Source: Nitrospirales bacterium (GTDB lineage: Bacteria; Nitrospirota; Nitrospiria; Nitrospirales; UBA8639). From it: 64,000 nt of DNA. Positions within the stretch are counted from its first letter, which is position 1; each line of letters opens with the position of its first letter. Below the pieces are notes generated by a model. That model saw only the letters and a program-made list of their open reading frames with translations, had not been told where the DNA came from and did no database searches. This document shows, piece by piece, positions 55,592-64,000 of the stretch. The stretch lies in assembly GCA_021604005.1 (NCBI GenBank), contig BQIV01000020.1, positions 20,299 to 84,298 on the forward strand, written 5' to 3'. Made by a program: the position numbers and the translations under genes.

Positions 55592-55936
55592 ATGCAAAAA
55601 GTGCTCAATACTCGATTACGAATCTGTTCTCTGTCTTGTGCCATGCTCATCATGCTGTGCGGGAGTCTTGGGTTTCTCTGTCCCATGATGCTACCAATGG
55701 CCGATGCCTCTTCTCTCCCGCATCACGAAATGGATGGAACGGAAGCCTGCATAGACTCACTGCTTCTTTCTTCAAGTCACAGCCAACATGAACCGGTCCA
55801 TTCAGTTACTCAAGAACTCTCAATACCTTGGATCACCCTCGTTCTCCTCGCGCACCCAACCACTTTTGGCCTTACCCAACCGCCTCCTCGAAGCGGCCCG
55901 CTTCGCTATATCTTTCTCTCAACTCTTCTGATTTGA
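55592..55936 (+). CDS. Small membrane protein near copper genes, unrecognised
   Basis: 114 residues with a hydrophobic N-terminal segment (SCAMLIMLCGSLGFLCPMML) and a short hydrophobic piece near the C-terminus. The middle is rich in His, Ser and Met (SSLPHHEMDGTEAC, SSSHSQHEPVHS), as often in small proteins of copper loci. It lies about 130 bases before the multicopper oxidase gene. Function is not known; a copper role is inferred from context and composition. Confidence 0.55.
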   Translation: MQKVLNTRLRICSLSCAMLIMLCGSLGFLCPMMLPMADASSLPHHEMDGTEACIDSLLLSSSHSQHEPVHSVTQELSIPWITLVLLAHPTTFGLTQPPPRSGPLRYIFLSTLLI

Positions 55937-56065
55937 TTCCGTTCGTTCATCCTCAATAACGCATAACGCCATCTGCGCACTCAAGCGGACTAGAGCCTGA
56001 CGTCGATATCCACATGCGCCCAGTACCATGTGATGAGCCACGAACCATTGCTATGGAGTCACCCT

Positions 56066-57382
56066 ATGCGAATGTACCCGTTCTCTCTAGTGCGATGTGT
56101 ATTCACCATAATACTCATGTGCGGACATACATCGTTTGCATACGACGACACGCACGAGCATACCGCGAAGACGGCTCAGATCGAGCCATCACCACAACAC
56201 GCCGTTGCTCAGCATTCAGAAAAGCATTCCTCTGATTATCCACCAACTTCCACCTCTTCGGAACCCATGAGGAGCAGAGACACCCCCCTGGGCACCATTC
56301 ATTCTCCACGCATTGAGCAAGAAAAAATGTATTCGCCTCCTCCACCAACGATGGGTTCTCAAATGGGTATGGTACATACTCTGAACGTACCGTCCCTCGG
56401 CTACGAACTGGACGGGGATACCAAAGTCTTTACCCTGATCGCTCAACCCATCCACCATGAATTTACCGACGGACATCCCATGGACCAATCAATGATCCCG
56501 CTCATGAATCAGTTTGTCGGAAACATGCACAACGAGAAACCCCATACCGCACAACACGGCCTCGTGTGGGGGTATAACGGATCGATGCCCGGCCCGACGA
56601 TTGAAGTGACAGAAGGCGACCGAATCCGCGTTATCCTCATCAACGAACTTCCTGAACCAACATCAATTCATTGGCATGGCTTAGAGGTACCCAACCATCA
56701 AGACGGCGCAGGCGGGGTGACCGAAGCTCCCACGCCTCCTGGCGGTCAACACGTCTACGAATTTACGGTGTATCAGAATGGAACGTTCATGTATCACACC
56801 GGATTTAACGTCATGAAACAGGATGCACTTGGACTCGGCGGCCTGTTCGTCGTCCACCCCAAAGCCCACACCTCACGACCGGATAAAGAGTTTGCGATCC
56901 TTCTACAAGAATGGACATTTGCTCCTGGGAACCCCAATCCCAATATCAGCTCAATGAATTTCAATTGGTTTACGTTTAATGGCAAGGCCGCTCCGAGTAT
57001 TGATTCCCTTAATATTCAGCAAGGAGATCGTGTCCGCATTCGCTTTGGTAATCTGAGCATGCAAAGCCATCCCATTCACATTCACGGTTACTCCTGGCGA
57101 GTTGTCGGCACAGAAGGCGGCCCGATCCCACCATCCGCTCAATGGCCTGCCTCGACGATCAACGTGCCACCTGGAACAACTCGTGATGTGGAATTCATCG
57201 CATGGAACCCAGGAGCGTGGCGTATGCATTGTCACCGGCTGCATCATGTGATGAATGCCATGGCCGATGCGCCCATGGGCATCATGCCGCACGGGGGCAT
57301 GTTTACGCTCGTTCATGTCACGCCCACCGACCCCGAAGCCGTCTGGCAACATCCAAGTCAACAGCAAAGGGATAGACCATGA
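56066..57382 (+). CDS. Multicopper oxidase (copper-oxidase/laccase-like), secreted
   Basis: 438-residue multicopper oxidase. A signal peptide (MRMYPFSLVRCVFTIILMC..) and a His/Ser/Thr-rich spacer precede the cupredoxin domains. Copper sites: SIHWHGLEVP, then FMYHTGFNVMKQD in place of the usual YHSH, HPIHIHGYSWRV, and MHCHRLHHVMNAM with the type 1 set H-C-H-x3-H-x4-M complete. GGAG before the ATG at 56066 supports the start. The stop overlaps the next gene (ATGA), so the oxidase and the outer-membrane factor form an operon. Likely oxidises Cu(I) or other metals in the periplasm. Confidence 0.88.
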   Translation: MRMYPFSLVRCVFTIILMCGHTSFAYDDTHEHTAKTAQIEPSPQHAVAQHSEKHSSDYPPTSTSSEPMRSRDTPLGTIHSPRIEQEKMYSPPPPTMGSQMGMVHTLNVPSLGYELDGDTKVFTLIAQPIHHEFTDGHPMDQSMIPLMNQFVGNMHNEKPHTAQHGLVWGYNGSMPGPTIEVTEGDRIRVILINELPEPTSIHWHGLEVPNHQDGAGGVTEAPTPPGGQHVYEFTVYQNGTFMYHTGFNVMKQDALGLGGLFVVHPKAHTSRPDKEFAILLQEWTFAPGNPNPNISSMNFNWFTFNGKAAPSIDSLNIQQGDRVRIRFGNLSMQSHPIHIHGYSWRVVGTEGGPIPPSAQWPASTINVPPGTTRDVEFIAWNPGAWRMHCHRLHHVMNAMADAPMGIMPHGGMFTLVHVTPTDPEAVWQHPSQQQRDRP

Positions 57383-58749
57383 AGTATCCAGCTATCTGCA
57401 TGCTCATGAGTGTACTGTTCACCCACGGGTGCGCCACGGTCGACGTCACGCAGGATCAAAAGCGCATCGTCAAGGAAAGTCTGACTCGCACAGGAAATCC
57501 AGTAGCCTGGCAACAAACAGCCGAGGATCATGCCCAGACCAAGCCCATGATCGATGACCTCCTCAAACATGGCGTGACTCGCGAAGAGGCCATTCGGATC
57601 AGCTTGCTAAATAATCCAAGACTGCAAGCCACTCTAGAATCTTTAGGCATTGCCCGCGCAGATGTGGTGCAAGCCGGTCTCTACACCAACCCCGAACTGG
57701 GTACGCTTCTTCGCTTTCCGGCAAACGGCGCGACAGGGACAAACACCGAACTGGACCTGTTTTTTCGAATATCCGACCTCTGGAACGTTCCACTACGACG
57801 TCACATTGCCGAAGTCGATGCACTGCGCATGACACAACTCGTTGTCAAAGAAGTCCTGCAGACAGCGGCTGCAGCCCGTGACGCCTTCGACGACGTGCTT
57901 CTGCAAGATGCCCTACATCAATTCATGACCCGCAATGTTGCACTCTTTCACACGACGGTCGAAGAATTACAAGTCCGGTTTCATGCAGGACTCGTCAATG
58001 ACCTGGATATTTACCTCGCTGAAAACGTGTTATTCGATGGACAAGTTGAACTCGCAAGGATTCAAGCCAAACGGGTGACCGCACGGACTCGCCTGCTTGA
58101 AACACTGGGCTTAGACCCTCTCGCGAACGCGCAGATCAATATCCACGGCAACCTGGAACAACTTCCCCTTCGTACGCTTTCCCCTGAACAGGGATGGGAT
58201 ATTGCCAAACGCCATCGTGTAGATCTACAACTTAATCGACTGCAAATTAAGCAAACCCAGCACATTCTTGCTCTACAAAAATCTCGAATTTTCGGAGACG
58301 TTGGTCTTGGAGGTAACTATACGAGAGAGTTAGATCGTGTCCGCAGCGCGGGACCGGTACTTGTGCTCCAAATACCCATTTTCAATCAAAATCAAGGGGG
58401 CATCGCCAGAGCCGAGTTTCAACTGCGGCAGGCCAAGCAACAACTTGAGGCGACTGAACTCGCGGCCAAACAAGAGATTCGACAACTCTTGGCCGAACTC
58501 ACGTTTCATGAAACCCATGCGCAACTCTTTCGTGATAAGATGCTTGTCGCACAACAGAATGCTCTTGCCTACGTTGAACGATTTTATAATACCATGCAAC
58601 TGAATAGTATTTTTCTTATAGAAGCCCGTCGCCGCATTTTGGACACTCAACAGGGGTACTTTCAAGCACTCCGGGCTTACCGGCAGACAGAATCTACACT
58701 CCAGGTCGCCTTAGGCGGTCAGTTTCCAATGGACGCAAATATTCCATAA
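57379..58749 (+). CDS. Outer-membrane efflux protein (TolC/CusC family), lipoprotein
   Basis: 456-residue outer-membrane channel. The N-terminus has a lipobox (FTHGCAT), as CusC-type factors do. The two OEP repeats follow, with EEAIRISLLNNPRLQATLES, LNNLGIARADVVQAGLYTNP-like text, PIFNQNQGGIARAEFQLRQA and FYNTMQLNSIFLIEARRRIL. Coupled to the oxidase gene by an ATGA overlap. CusA/CusB-like pump genes do not follow; the next gene is an RNA helicase. The channel must use adaptor and pump encoded elsewhere. Confidence 0.9.
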   Translation: MKYPAICMLMSVLFTHGCATVDVTQDQKRIVKESLTRTGNPVAWQQTAEDHAQTKPMIDDLLKHGVTREEAIRISLLNNPRLQATLESLGIARADVVQAGLYTNPELGTLLRFPANGATGTNTELDLFFRISDLWNVPLRRHIAEVDALRMTQLVVKEVLQTAAAARDAFDDVLLQDALHQFMTRNVALFHTTVEELQVRFHAGLVNDLDIYLAENVLFDGQVELARIQAKRVTARTRLLETLGLDPLANAQINIHGNLEQLPLRTLSPEQGWDIAKRHRVDLQLNRLQIKQTQHILALQKSRIFGDVGLGGNYTRELDRVRSAGPVLVLQIPIFNQNQGGIARAEFQLRQAKQQLEATELAAKQEIRQLLAELTFHETHAQLFRDKMLVAQQNALAYVERFYNTMQLNSIFLIEARRRILDTQQGYFQALRAYRQTESTLQVALGGQFPMDANIP

Positions 58750-58924
58750 GGTTGAAAACAGAGGAATCGCACGGTGACGTGCCTGGAGATGACATGCGCA
58801 TCACCGTATAATAGACGTCGACCTCATGTGTGCAGTATCCAGCGTAGCGAACGTCCACACCATTCGAAAGGGCAAAGTCCCGATACAGGGCTGAATCGGC
58901 TCGGAAGAACAATCTGAATACACC

Positions 58925-60175
58925 ATGAAATTTGACAAGTACCCTATTTCTGCAACGATCAAACGCAACCTAGCTCAACTCGGATTTGTGCGGAGCACAG
59001 ACATTCAGTTTAAAACCATCCCCTCGATCATGGCAGGCGAAGACGTCCTGGCAATCGCTCAAACTGGAACAGGGAAAACGGCCGCCTTCGCCATTCCGAT
59101 CATCCACCACATCGATCACAGAAAAAGCAGTCAACGCTCTCATGGCATTCACTGCCTCGTCATGGTTCCGACACACGAACTGGCCATGCAGATTGGAGAG
59201 GTCTTCACCGCGCTTTCAAAACACACCAAAGTTAAAGCGTTTGCAATATATGGCGGTGTGGAACAAGATCCGCAAATTCAAAAACTTCAACACGGCATCG
59301 ATGTCCTCATTTCCACGCCGGGCCGCCTGTTTGATCTGATCCATCAAGGCTACGTTGACCTCAGACTGGTCGACACGCTTGTCCTCGACGAAGCCGATCA
59401 TATGCTCGACCTCGGATTCATCGACGACATTCACGCGATCAAACGCAAGCTGACACAACGACACCAAACTTTGTTTTTCTCTGCAACGATCGATAAAGAG
59501 ATTAAAAAGCTCGCGTACTCTCAAATCAGACAATCGGCCATCCGCATACAAATTTCACCTGAAAATCGTGTTTCAAAAAATGTCTCACACTATGTCATGT
59601 TTGTCGAAATGGATGACAAGCGGTTTTTCTTGGAACGGTTTATGACTGATAATCCTAAATGCCGCATGATCGTATTTGTGCGAACCCGTGTCCGTGCCGA
59701 ACGGGTCGCCAAATCCATGGGACGCGTGGGAATCGAAACCTTCACTATTCATAGCGACAAAGATCAACACGATCGTGCCAATGTCATGAAAGCGTTCAAA
59801 ACCGGACAATGCCGTGCATTAATTGCCACCGATGTCAGCGCACGCGGCATTGATATTCCAGACATACAGTACGTGATTAATTATGACTTACCCGACAAGG
59901 CCGAAAATTATGTCCACCGCGTGGGACGAACCGGTCGCGGTGTAAACAAGGGCATCGCCCTTTCGTTCTGTAGTAAGGAAGAAAAAGAACGGCTTGAGGA
60001 AATCCAGGGATTTCTGGAACAACAGATCGACGTCATCAAAATCACGAAAGAAGACTACGCCTTCACCATCCAACACCCGAGTGGAGAGGATACGTTAGAA
60101 GAATTACTGGAAAGCATGAACGAATGGGAGAAGAATAAAAAAAAGAAAAAAAGGAAATCTACAAAACGGTCATAA
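58925..60175 (+). CDS. DEAD-box ATP-dependent RNA helicase
   Basis: 416-residue helicase with all family motifs: Q motif region RSTDIQFKTIPSIM, motif I AQTGTGKTAAF, Ia PTHELAMQI, Ib STPGRL, II LDEADHMLDLG, III FFSATID, IV MIVFVRTRVRAERV, V ATDVSARGIDIP and VI HRVGRTGRG. The C-terminus is a Lys-rich tail (EWEKNKKKKKRKSTKRS), common for RNA contact. Likely acts in ribosome assembly or RNA turnover, as for RhlE/RhlB-type proteins. 80 bases separate it from the convergent kinase gene. Confidence 0.94.
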   Translation: MKFDKYPISATIKRNLAQLGFVRSTDIQFKTIPSIMAGEDVLAIAQTGTGKTAAFAIPIIHHIDHRKSSQRSHGIHCLVMVPTHELAMQIGEVFTALSKHTKVKAFAIYGGVEQDPQIQKLQHGIDVLISTPGRLFDLIHQGYVDLRLVDTLVLDEADHMLDLGFIDDIHAIKRKLTQRHQTLFFSATIDKEIKKLAYSQIRQSAIRIQISPENRVSKNVSHYVMFVEMDDKRFFLERFMTDNPKCRMIVFVRTRVRAERVAKSMGRVGIETFTIHSDKDQHDRANVMKAFKTGQCRALIATDVSARGIDIPDIQYVINYDLPDKAENYVHRVGRTGRGVNKGIALSFCSKEEKERLEEIQGFLEQQIDVIKITKEDYAFTIQHPSGEDTLEELLESMNEWEKNKKKKKRKSTKRS

Positions 60176-60254
60176 ACAGCGAGACATGCTCAGAAACCTC
60201 ACATTCGTGCAACCGCATGACGTCAACAACAGAATGCGGTCTACGCAACTCGCC

Positions 60255-63014
60255 TCAATCTCCACCGACATCGTGCAAGGCACTCGTCTTCTGAAGATTC
60301 AGCTTTGATAACCACTTTGTCATCATCTTTGCTAATTCTTGAAAGTTAATAGGTTTCGTCACGTAATCATCCATCCCAGCTGCAAGGCATTTTTCTCGAT
60401 CGCCTTGCATCGCATTGGCGGTCATCGCAATAATTGGAACGTGTTCTCGCGTATCTTGTCGTTCGTGAATCATGTCTCGTGTTTCGTCCTCATACACTTC
60501 ACGTTTCACGCGTAACGCTTCACATCTTCTAATTTCTTTCGTGGCTTCATAGCCATCCATTTCGGGCATCTGACAATCCATCAACACGAGCGTATAGGGC
60601 ACACGTGACACCGCTTCGACGGCTTCCTGCCCATTCCCGACAACATCGGCCCGATACCCCAAACGCTCCAACATCATGACCGCAAGTTGCTGATTGACTC
60701 CATGATCGTCTGCCACTAGTATCCGCACCGAACTTCTGAGTGCTTCATCATCCGTCACACGTGCTTGTACGAGAGGCGTAGATTCGCACTCCTTTTGTTG
60801 ATAGCCCATGACCGTTGCCAAACAGTCATACAGGGATTGCATCCGAATGGGTTTCGTCACATAGCCTTCGAAGCCAGCCTCACGAGCTATTGCAGAATCA
60901 ATTCGTTGCCCCAATGCCGTCAACAAGATTAAACGCACAACACTGAACGATGGATTCGCCTTTATGGTACGCGCCAGTGCCACGCCATCCATCTCTGACA
61001 TCTTCATTCCGACAATCGCAAGGTCAAACGGCTTCTTCTCCTGTTCAGCCGTATGGAAGCACGTCAAAGCATCCGTGGGTGTTGCGGCCGTCACGCTCGT
61101 CATGCCCCATTCCTCCGCATAGCGCGCAAGAAGATCACGATTCGCTCGATGGGCGTCGACAATACAGAGGCGAAGCCCGCGAAGCTGGTCCCGCTGCGGC
61201 AAGACAACCTGTTCGGGCTGCTTCTCAAGTTGAATCGTCATCCAAAACGTACTCCCTTCGTCTGGAACACTCTCAACGCCAATCTTTCCATGCATCTGCT
61301 CGACAAGCTGCTTACAAATAGCAAGGCCAAGACCGGTCCCTCCATATTTTCGTGTTGTGGAGCTATCCGCCTGACTGAATGAGGCAAAGAGCTTGGCCGT
61401 GGCCTCAGGAGATATTCCGATTCCCGTATCCGCCACTTCTACACGCAGAACAACGTATTCAGCTTCCTCTTGAAGAAGCTGAACCTGTACAGAAACTTCT
61501 CCATGCTCGGTAAATTTAATCGCATTGCCGATTAAATTCAGTAAAATTTGCCGAAGACGCCCTGGATCGCCTCGAAGGTTCACAGGGACGTTCGCAGAAA
61601 CAAGACCGATGAGTTCCAGATCTTTTTCTGCCGCCTTACTTGCGACTAACTCCAACGTTTCTTCGAGGGACGTACGTAAATGAAAATCAATCGTTTCCAA
61701 TTCAAGTTTTCCGGCTTCAATCTTTGAAAAATCAAGGATATCATTGATAATTGTCAATAAGGCTTCACCAGACCCCCGAACCGTATCGGCAAGATGATGC
61801 TGTTGAGGCGTGAGTGCGGTTTCGAGTAACAATCCGGTCATGCCGATCACGCCGTTCATCGGTGTTCTGATCTCATGACTCATCATCGCAAGAAATTCAC
61901 TCTTCGCCTTGACCGCAGCTTCCGCATGCTCCTTCGCTTCAAGAAGTTCAAGTTCTGCGCACTTCCGTGTTGTAATATCAATGGAATACACGCGAATCGC
62001 ATTAAAATCCGGAAGTAAGGTAAATTCTTGCTCATAGATGACATGGTCCATGTAGATCTCTCGACCGTATGACTGCTGTCCACCAGTCTTCAATTTTTCT
62101 ATAATCGCCGGCAAGTCATGAATAAGTGGGTGAGTGTCGGAGTTATGACTATGCTCGTCATAGATAGTTTGTGCGGCGGGATTCATGTACCGCACCTGCT
62201 CATCACCATTGACTTCAATGATCGGGTTGGGATTACTTTCGGGAAATGACGCCAAACGTCGCAACTCGGTTTCCCCTTCTAATTTTGCCTTCACGGCTTG
62301 TTGTGCTTCCTCACGAACCCTTCTAAGCTCAAGCATTTGGGAATAAATTTTCTGTGACAATACAATCGCGACACACAGAAAAATGAAGATTCCCGTCCCT
62401 CCAAGTATCAGCACTTCATCCCATCTGTTCGCCAAAGACTCTTCAACATGATTAAACAGACGGTTCACCTCTTTCTGAATGAGCGCATGAATCTCTGCTT
62501 GACGTTGATAGATATCTTCAAACACCAAATCAATTTCGCCTTTAAGCGTTGCTCGCTCCTGAAGCAGGCGGAATAGAAGCACCCGGTTATCTGTCCGTAC
62601 GGCATTCTGATATTTCGCCTCCCATTGATCGGCCAACATCACATAGGCTTTCAGATCTGCAGATACGGACTCCAACCCAAGCAAAGTGTTTCGTAATTCA
62701 TGATCCTTGCTTGCCTGAGATTGAACACGGAGAAAGCCTTGCAGTTTATCGATGGCACCAACCTGCTCATTCCTCAAGTCCCGAATATCAAAAAGCGAAA
62801 TCATTTGCGTCCGCACGTCCGTCAAATGTTTTTCAATGTTCGTTCGAGAAACATGCAACGCGTTCTCCTGGGCTTTTAAGTCCATTCGTGCTTCTTTCAC
62901 TTGTCCCAGGGCAAAGTGAATCAGGCTCACGGCGTAGAGCCCAAACGCTAATGCCAGGCTCACGAGCACCCACACCATCACCTGAATTCGATATTCATCT
63001 TTCAAAAATTCCAT
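60255..63014 (-). CDS. Hybrid sensor histidine kinase with two receiver domains, one degenerate
   Basis: 919-residue hybrid kinase. Helices at about 13-33 and 202-222 enclose a helical periplasmic sensor; a PAS-like domain (about 260-350) follows. HisKA has His380 in [16 protein letters not shown]; the ATPase shows [24 protein letters not shown] and GGTGLGLAI. Receiver 1 (about 612-735) has Gly669 ([12 protein letters not shown]) where the phosphoacceptor Asp should be. Receiver 2 (about 762-905) has Asp813 ([13 protein letters not shown]), TANAM and YVTKPI intact, but carries about 25 extra residues (831-856) coded by a TTCACG-type repeat. No Hpt domain. The partner phosphotransfer protein is unknown. 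Confidence 0.92.
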   Translation of the reverse strand: MEFLKDEYRIQVMVWVLVSLALAFGLYAVSLIHFALGQVKEARMDLKAQENALHVSRTNIEKHLTDVRTQMISLFDIRDLRNEQVGAIDKLQGFLRVQSQASKDHELRNTLLGLESVSADLKAYVMLADQWEAKYQNAVRTDNRVLLFRLLQERATLKGEIDLVFEDIYQRQAEIHALIQKEVNRLFNHVEESLANRWDEVLILGGTGIFIFLCVAIVLSQKIYSQMLELRRVREEAQQAVKAKLEGETELRRLASFPESNPNPIIEVNGDEQVRYMNPAAQTIYDEHSHNSDTHPLIHDLPAIIEKLKTGGQQSYGREIYMDHVIYEQEFTLLPDFNAIRVYSIDITTRKCAELELLEAKEHAEAAVKAKSEFLAMMSHEIRTPMNGVIGMTGLLLETALTPQQHHLADTVRGSGEALLTIINDILDFSKIEAGKLELETIDFHLRTSLEETLELVASKAAEKDLELIGLVSANVPVNLRGDPGRLRQILLNLIGNAIKFTEHGEVSVQVQLLQEEAEYVVLRVEVADTGIGISPEATAKLFASFSQADSSTTRKYGGTGLGLAICKQLVEQMHGKIGVESVPDEGSTFWMTIQLEKQPEQVVLPQRDQLRGLRLCIVDAHRANRDLLARYAEEWGMTSVTAATPTDALTCFHTAEQEKKPFDLAIVGMKMSEMDGVALARTIKANPSFSVVRLILLTALGQRIDSAIAREAGFEGYVTKPIRMQSLYDCLATVMGYQQKECESTPLVQARVTDDEALRSSVRILVADDHGVNQQLAVMMLERLGYRADVVGNGQEAVEAVSRVPYTLVLMDCQMPEMDGYEATKEIRRCEALRVKREVYEDETRDMIHERQDTREHVPIIAMTANAMQGDREKCLAAGMDDYVTKPINFQELAKMMTKWLSKLNLQKTSALHDVGGD
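60447..60529 (-). repeat. TTCACG-type repeat inside the receiver domain of the kinase gene
   Basis: On the plus strand: GTTCGTGAATCATGTCTCGT, then GTTTCGTCCTCATA and CACTTCACGTTTCACGCGT with AACGCTTCACATC. The same word set makes up the intergenic tracts at 14440, 33380 and 48860. It adds about 25 in-frame codons. Confidence 0.65.
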
Positions 63015-63437
63015 AGCGTTCCGTTGCCTACAAACACATCATGGCTAGAGGCTCCAAGCCACGCTTGGAACCTGTTCAGCAAATCTGTCCCGACGGCTTG
63101 CGGTGCCGATTTGTATGGGCTTATCGAACACATACTCATTTATCATATGTGAGGTACCAACATTTTCCATTTTGAGGGGACAACGACCAGATCTGACAGC
63201 CTCACGACTCAAGCATATGCATTGACAACAGCCCTCGCTGCTGCGTTGACAGGGATACAAGCCTATGAAGTCATTCAATAATCATTATCGAACAAAGAGT
63301 GTCAAAAATTAAATCTAACTTTTTGAAAGACAATGGGTTTTTTCTGTGGCATGCATCGTACATCTATTACTGCGATTGCTCGCTTGGCCACAATCTAAGA
63401 CATCCCTTACATCATCCCTTTCCCGAAACACAAAAGA
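63015..63437. other. Intergenic region upstream of the kinase
   Basis: Over 400 bases with no confident gene; frames are short and overlap on both strands. It should contain the kinase promoter. Nothing else recognised. Confidence 0.4.
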
Positions 63438-63632
63438 ATGGAACGACACACAACACCGAGAAACAAGAAACTTTGGCGTCGAATATTCGGCAACGTTCGC
63501 GTTGCAGTACAACAAAGTCAAGAAATACAAGGAATGAGCAAGAAGCACGACTCATATTCCGAGACCGACCTGAGCGTCATTACTCCCAGTCAAGCCCTTA
63601 TCTCTACGTCCTATAACCCTACGTATTTCTAA
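63438..63632 (+). CDS. Possible small basic protein
   Basis: 64 residues: MERHTTPRNKKLWRRIFGNV, a basic start, then a helical part (VAVQQSQEIQGMSKKHDSYS) and ETDLSVITPSQALISTSYNP ending TYF. The text looks protein-like and the frame is clean, but there is no good ribosome binding site and I recognise no family. It could equally be chance. Confidence 0.35.
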   Translation: MERHTTPRNKKLWRRIFGNVRVAVQQSQEIQGMSKKHDSYSETDLSVITPSQALISTSYNPTYF

Positions 63633-63743
63633 ATAATTCAGCATCTAACGGCAAAGCGATAACCAAGGATATGAACCGTACTGGCCCATTCAAGACATAG
63701 GTTCTAACATGACCGATGATGTGTCGAACGATTTCAGTATTAG

Positions 63744-63800
63744 GGCACCTCTAAAAACCAGGATTTTTATGTGAGTGCAAGGACGGTTTTTAGAGGTGCC
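63744..63800. mobile_element. 57-bp MITE-like inverted-repeat element
   Basis: GGCACCTCTAAAAACC (63744-63759) and GGTTTTTAGAGGTGCC (63785-63800) are perfect 16-bp inverted repeats with 25 bases between. The flanks TATTAG and TATTAA could be an imperfect target duplication. Single ends of the same sequence occur at 13246 and 40190. It is too short to encode anything. Confidence 0.7.
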
Positions 63801-63905
63801 TATTAATTGTATAGCTGAAGATGGGAAAACCTATGAGATACGTGAGTAAGGGAAAGTATCTATAGAACCCTCTGCAAAAGTGATTGAATTCTGGAGAATA
63901 GCCTC

Positions 63906-64000
63906 ATGCAAATCACGATGAGGTACAAGATGAAAACGAAGAAGTTACGGATTGAGCGGTTTCTCCAGGAGATGGATCAGGTCGTGCCGTGGCCACAACT
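63906..64000 (+). CDS. IS5-family transposase, 5' part, cut by window edge
   Basis: The last 95 bases encode MQITMRYKMKTKKLRIERFL then QEMDQVVPWPQ, which matches the N-terminus of IS5-family transposases (KxxRIERFLxEMDxVVPW). Translation may start at the ATG at 63906, or at the internal ATG of MKTKK (63930). The element's left end may be near AACCCTCTGCAAAAGTGATT at about 63867. It continues beyond the window. Confidence 0.82.
   Translation, partial: MQITMRYKMKTKKLRIERFLQEMDQVVPWPQ

Noticed and set aside
1..64000. tRNA, rRNA or riboswitch genes
   Set aside because: No segment showed a cloverleaf with a GTTCGAATC-type arm, rRNA text or a known riboswitch core; a covariance search would be needed to exclude weak cases.

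Overview
The window comes from a Gram-negative bacterium: it has TonB and TonB-dependent outer-membrane receptors, a TolC-type outer-membrane factor, an AsmA-like envelope protein and several secreted proteins. Base composition looks moderate, roughly half GC by eye, with some AT-rich intergenic stretches. The gene mix (many Uma2 and PIN modules, a DUF3565 protein, an RMD1 protein, a secreted sulfatase-modifying-factor-like protein) would fit a Nitrospira-like organism. That is only an impression and cannot be proved from this sequence.

Layout. 1-3115: the end of a peptide/nickel-type ABC importer operon (substrate-binding protein cut by the window edge, then two permeases; no ATPase). 3193-9684: a DUF3565 protein, a hybrid histidine kinase, two small envelope proteins, an alpha/beta hydrolase with a poly-aspartate tail and a secreted FGE-sulfatase-like protein. 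10132-36421: an iron/siderophore island with two TonB proteins, two TonB-dependent siderophore receptors, two FecR anti-sigma regulators, two FecI-type sigma factors, a PvdE-like exporter remnant, a MacAB/PvdRT-like export set split over two places and a PepSY reductase-like protein. Fur-box-like sites lie upstream of one sigma gene and of the second TonB gene. Uma2 nucleases, toxin-antitoxin (TA) pairs and a TPR-sulfotransferase are scattered through it. No siderophore synthetase is visible, so uptake of foreign siderophores is the simplest reading. The second receptor has its signal peptide cut off by two in-frame stop codons.

36565-39255: a methyltransferase, a secreted DsrE protein and an unrecognised secreted protein. 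39464-45676: a decaying defence/TA region with three intact TA-type pairs, a broken AbrB antitoxin fused to a truncated type I restriction R subunit, a frameshifted DUF4143 ATPase, and two fossil copies of the C-terminal end of the secreted protein at 38059-39255.

46042-63014: mostly housekeeping or stand-alone genes (RMD1, RmuC, alcohol dehydrogenase, a lone receiver protein, metallophosphoesterase, TIGR03545 envelope protein), a copper-type multicopper oxidase with an outer-membrane efflux factor, a DEAD-box RNA helicase and a large hybrid kinase. The right edge enters an IS5-type transposase gene, preceded by a 57-bp MITE-like inverted repeat whose ends recur elsewhere in the window.

Several classes of short dispersed repeat run through the intergenic DNA (TTCACG-type degenerate tandem repeats, a GC-rich palindrome, GGGTCAGRC REP-like half sites, IS ends). 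One of them appears to have inserted in frame into a receiver domain. Single-base frameshifts interrupt four otherwise well-conserved genes; whether these are real decay or sequence errors cannot be settled from the sequence alone.
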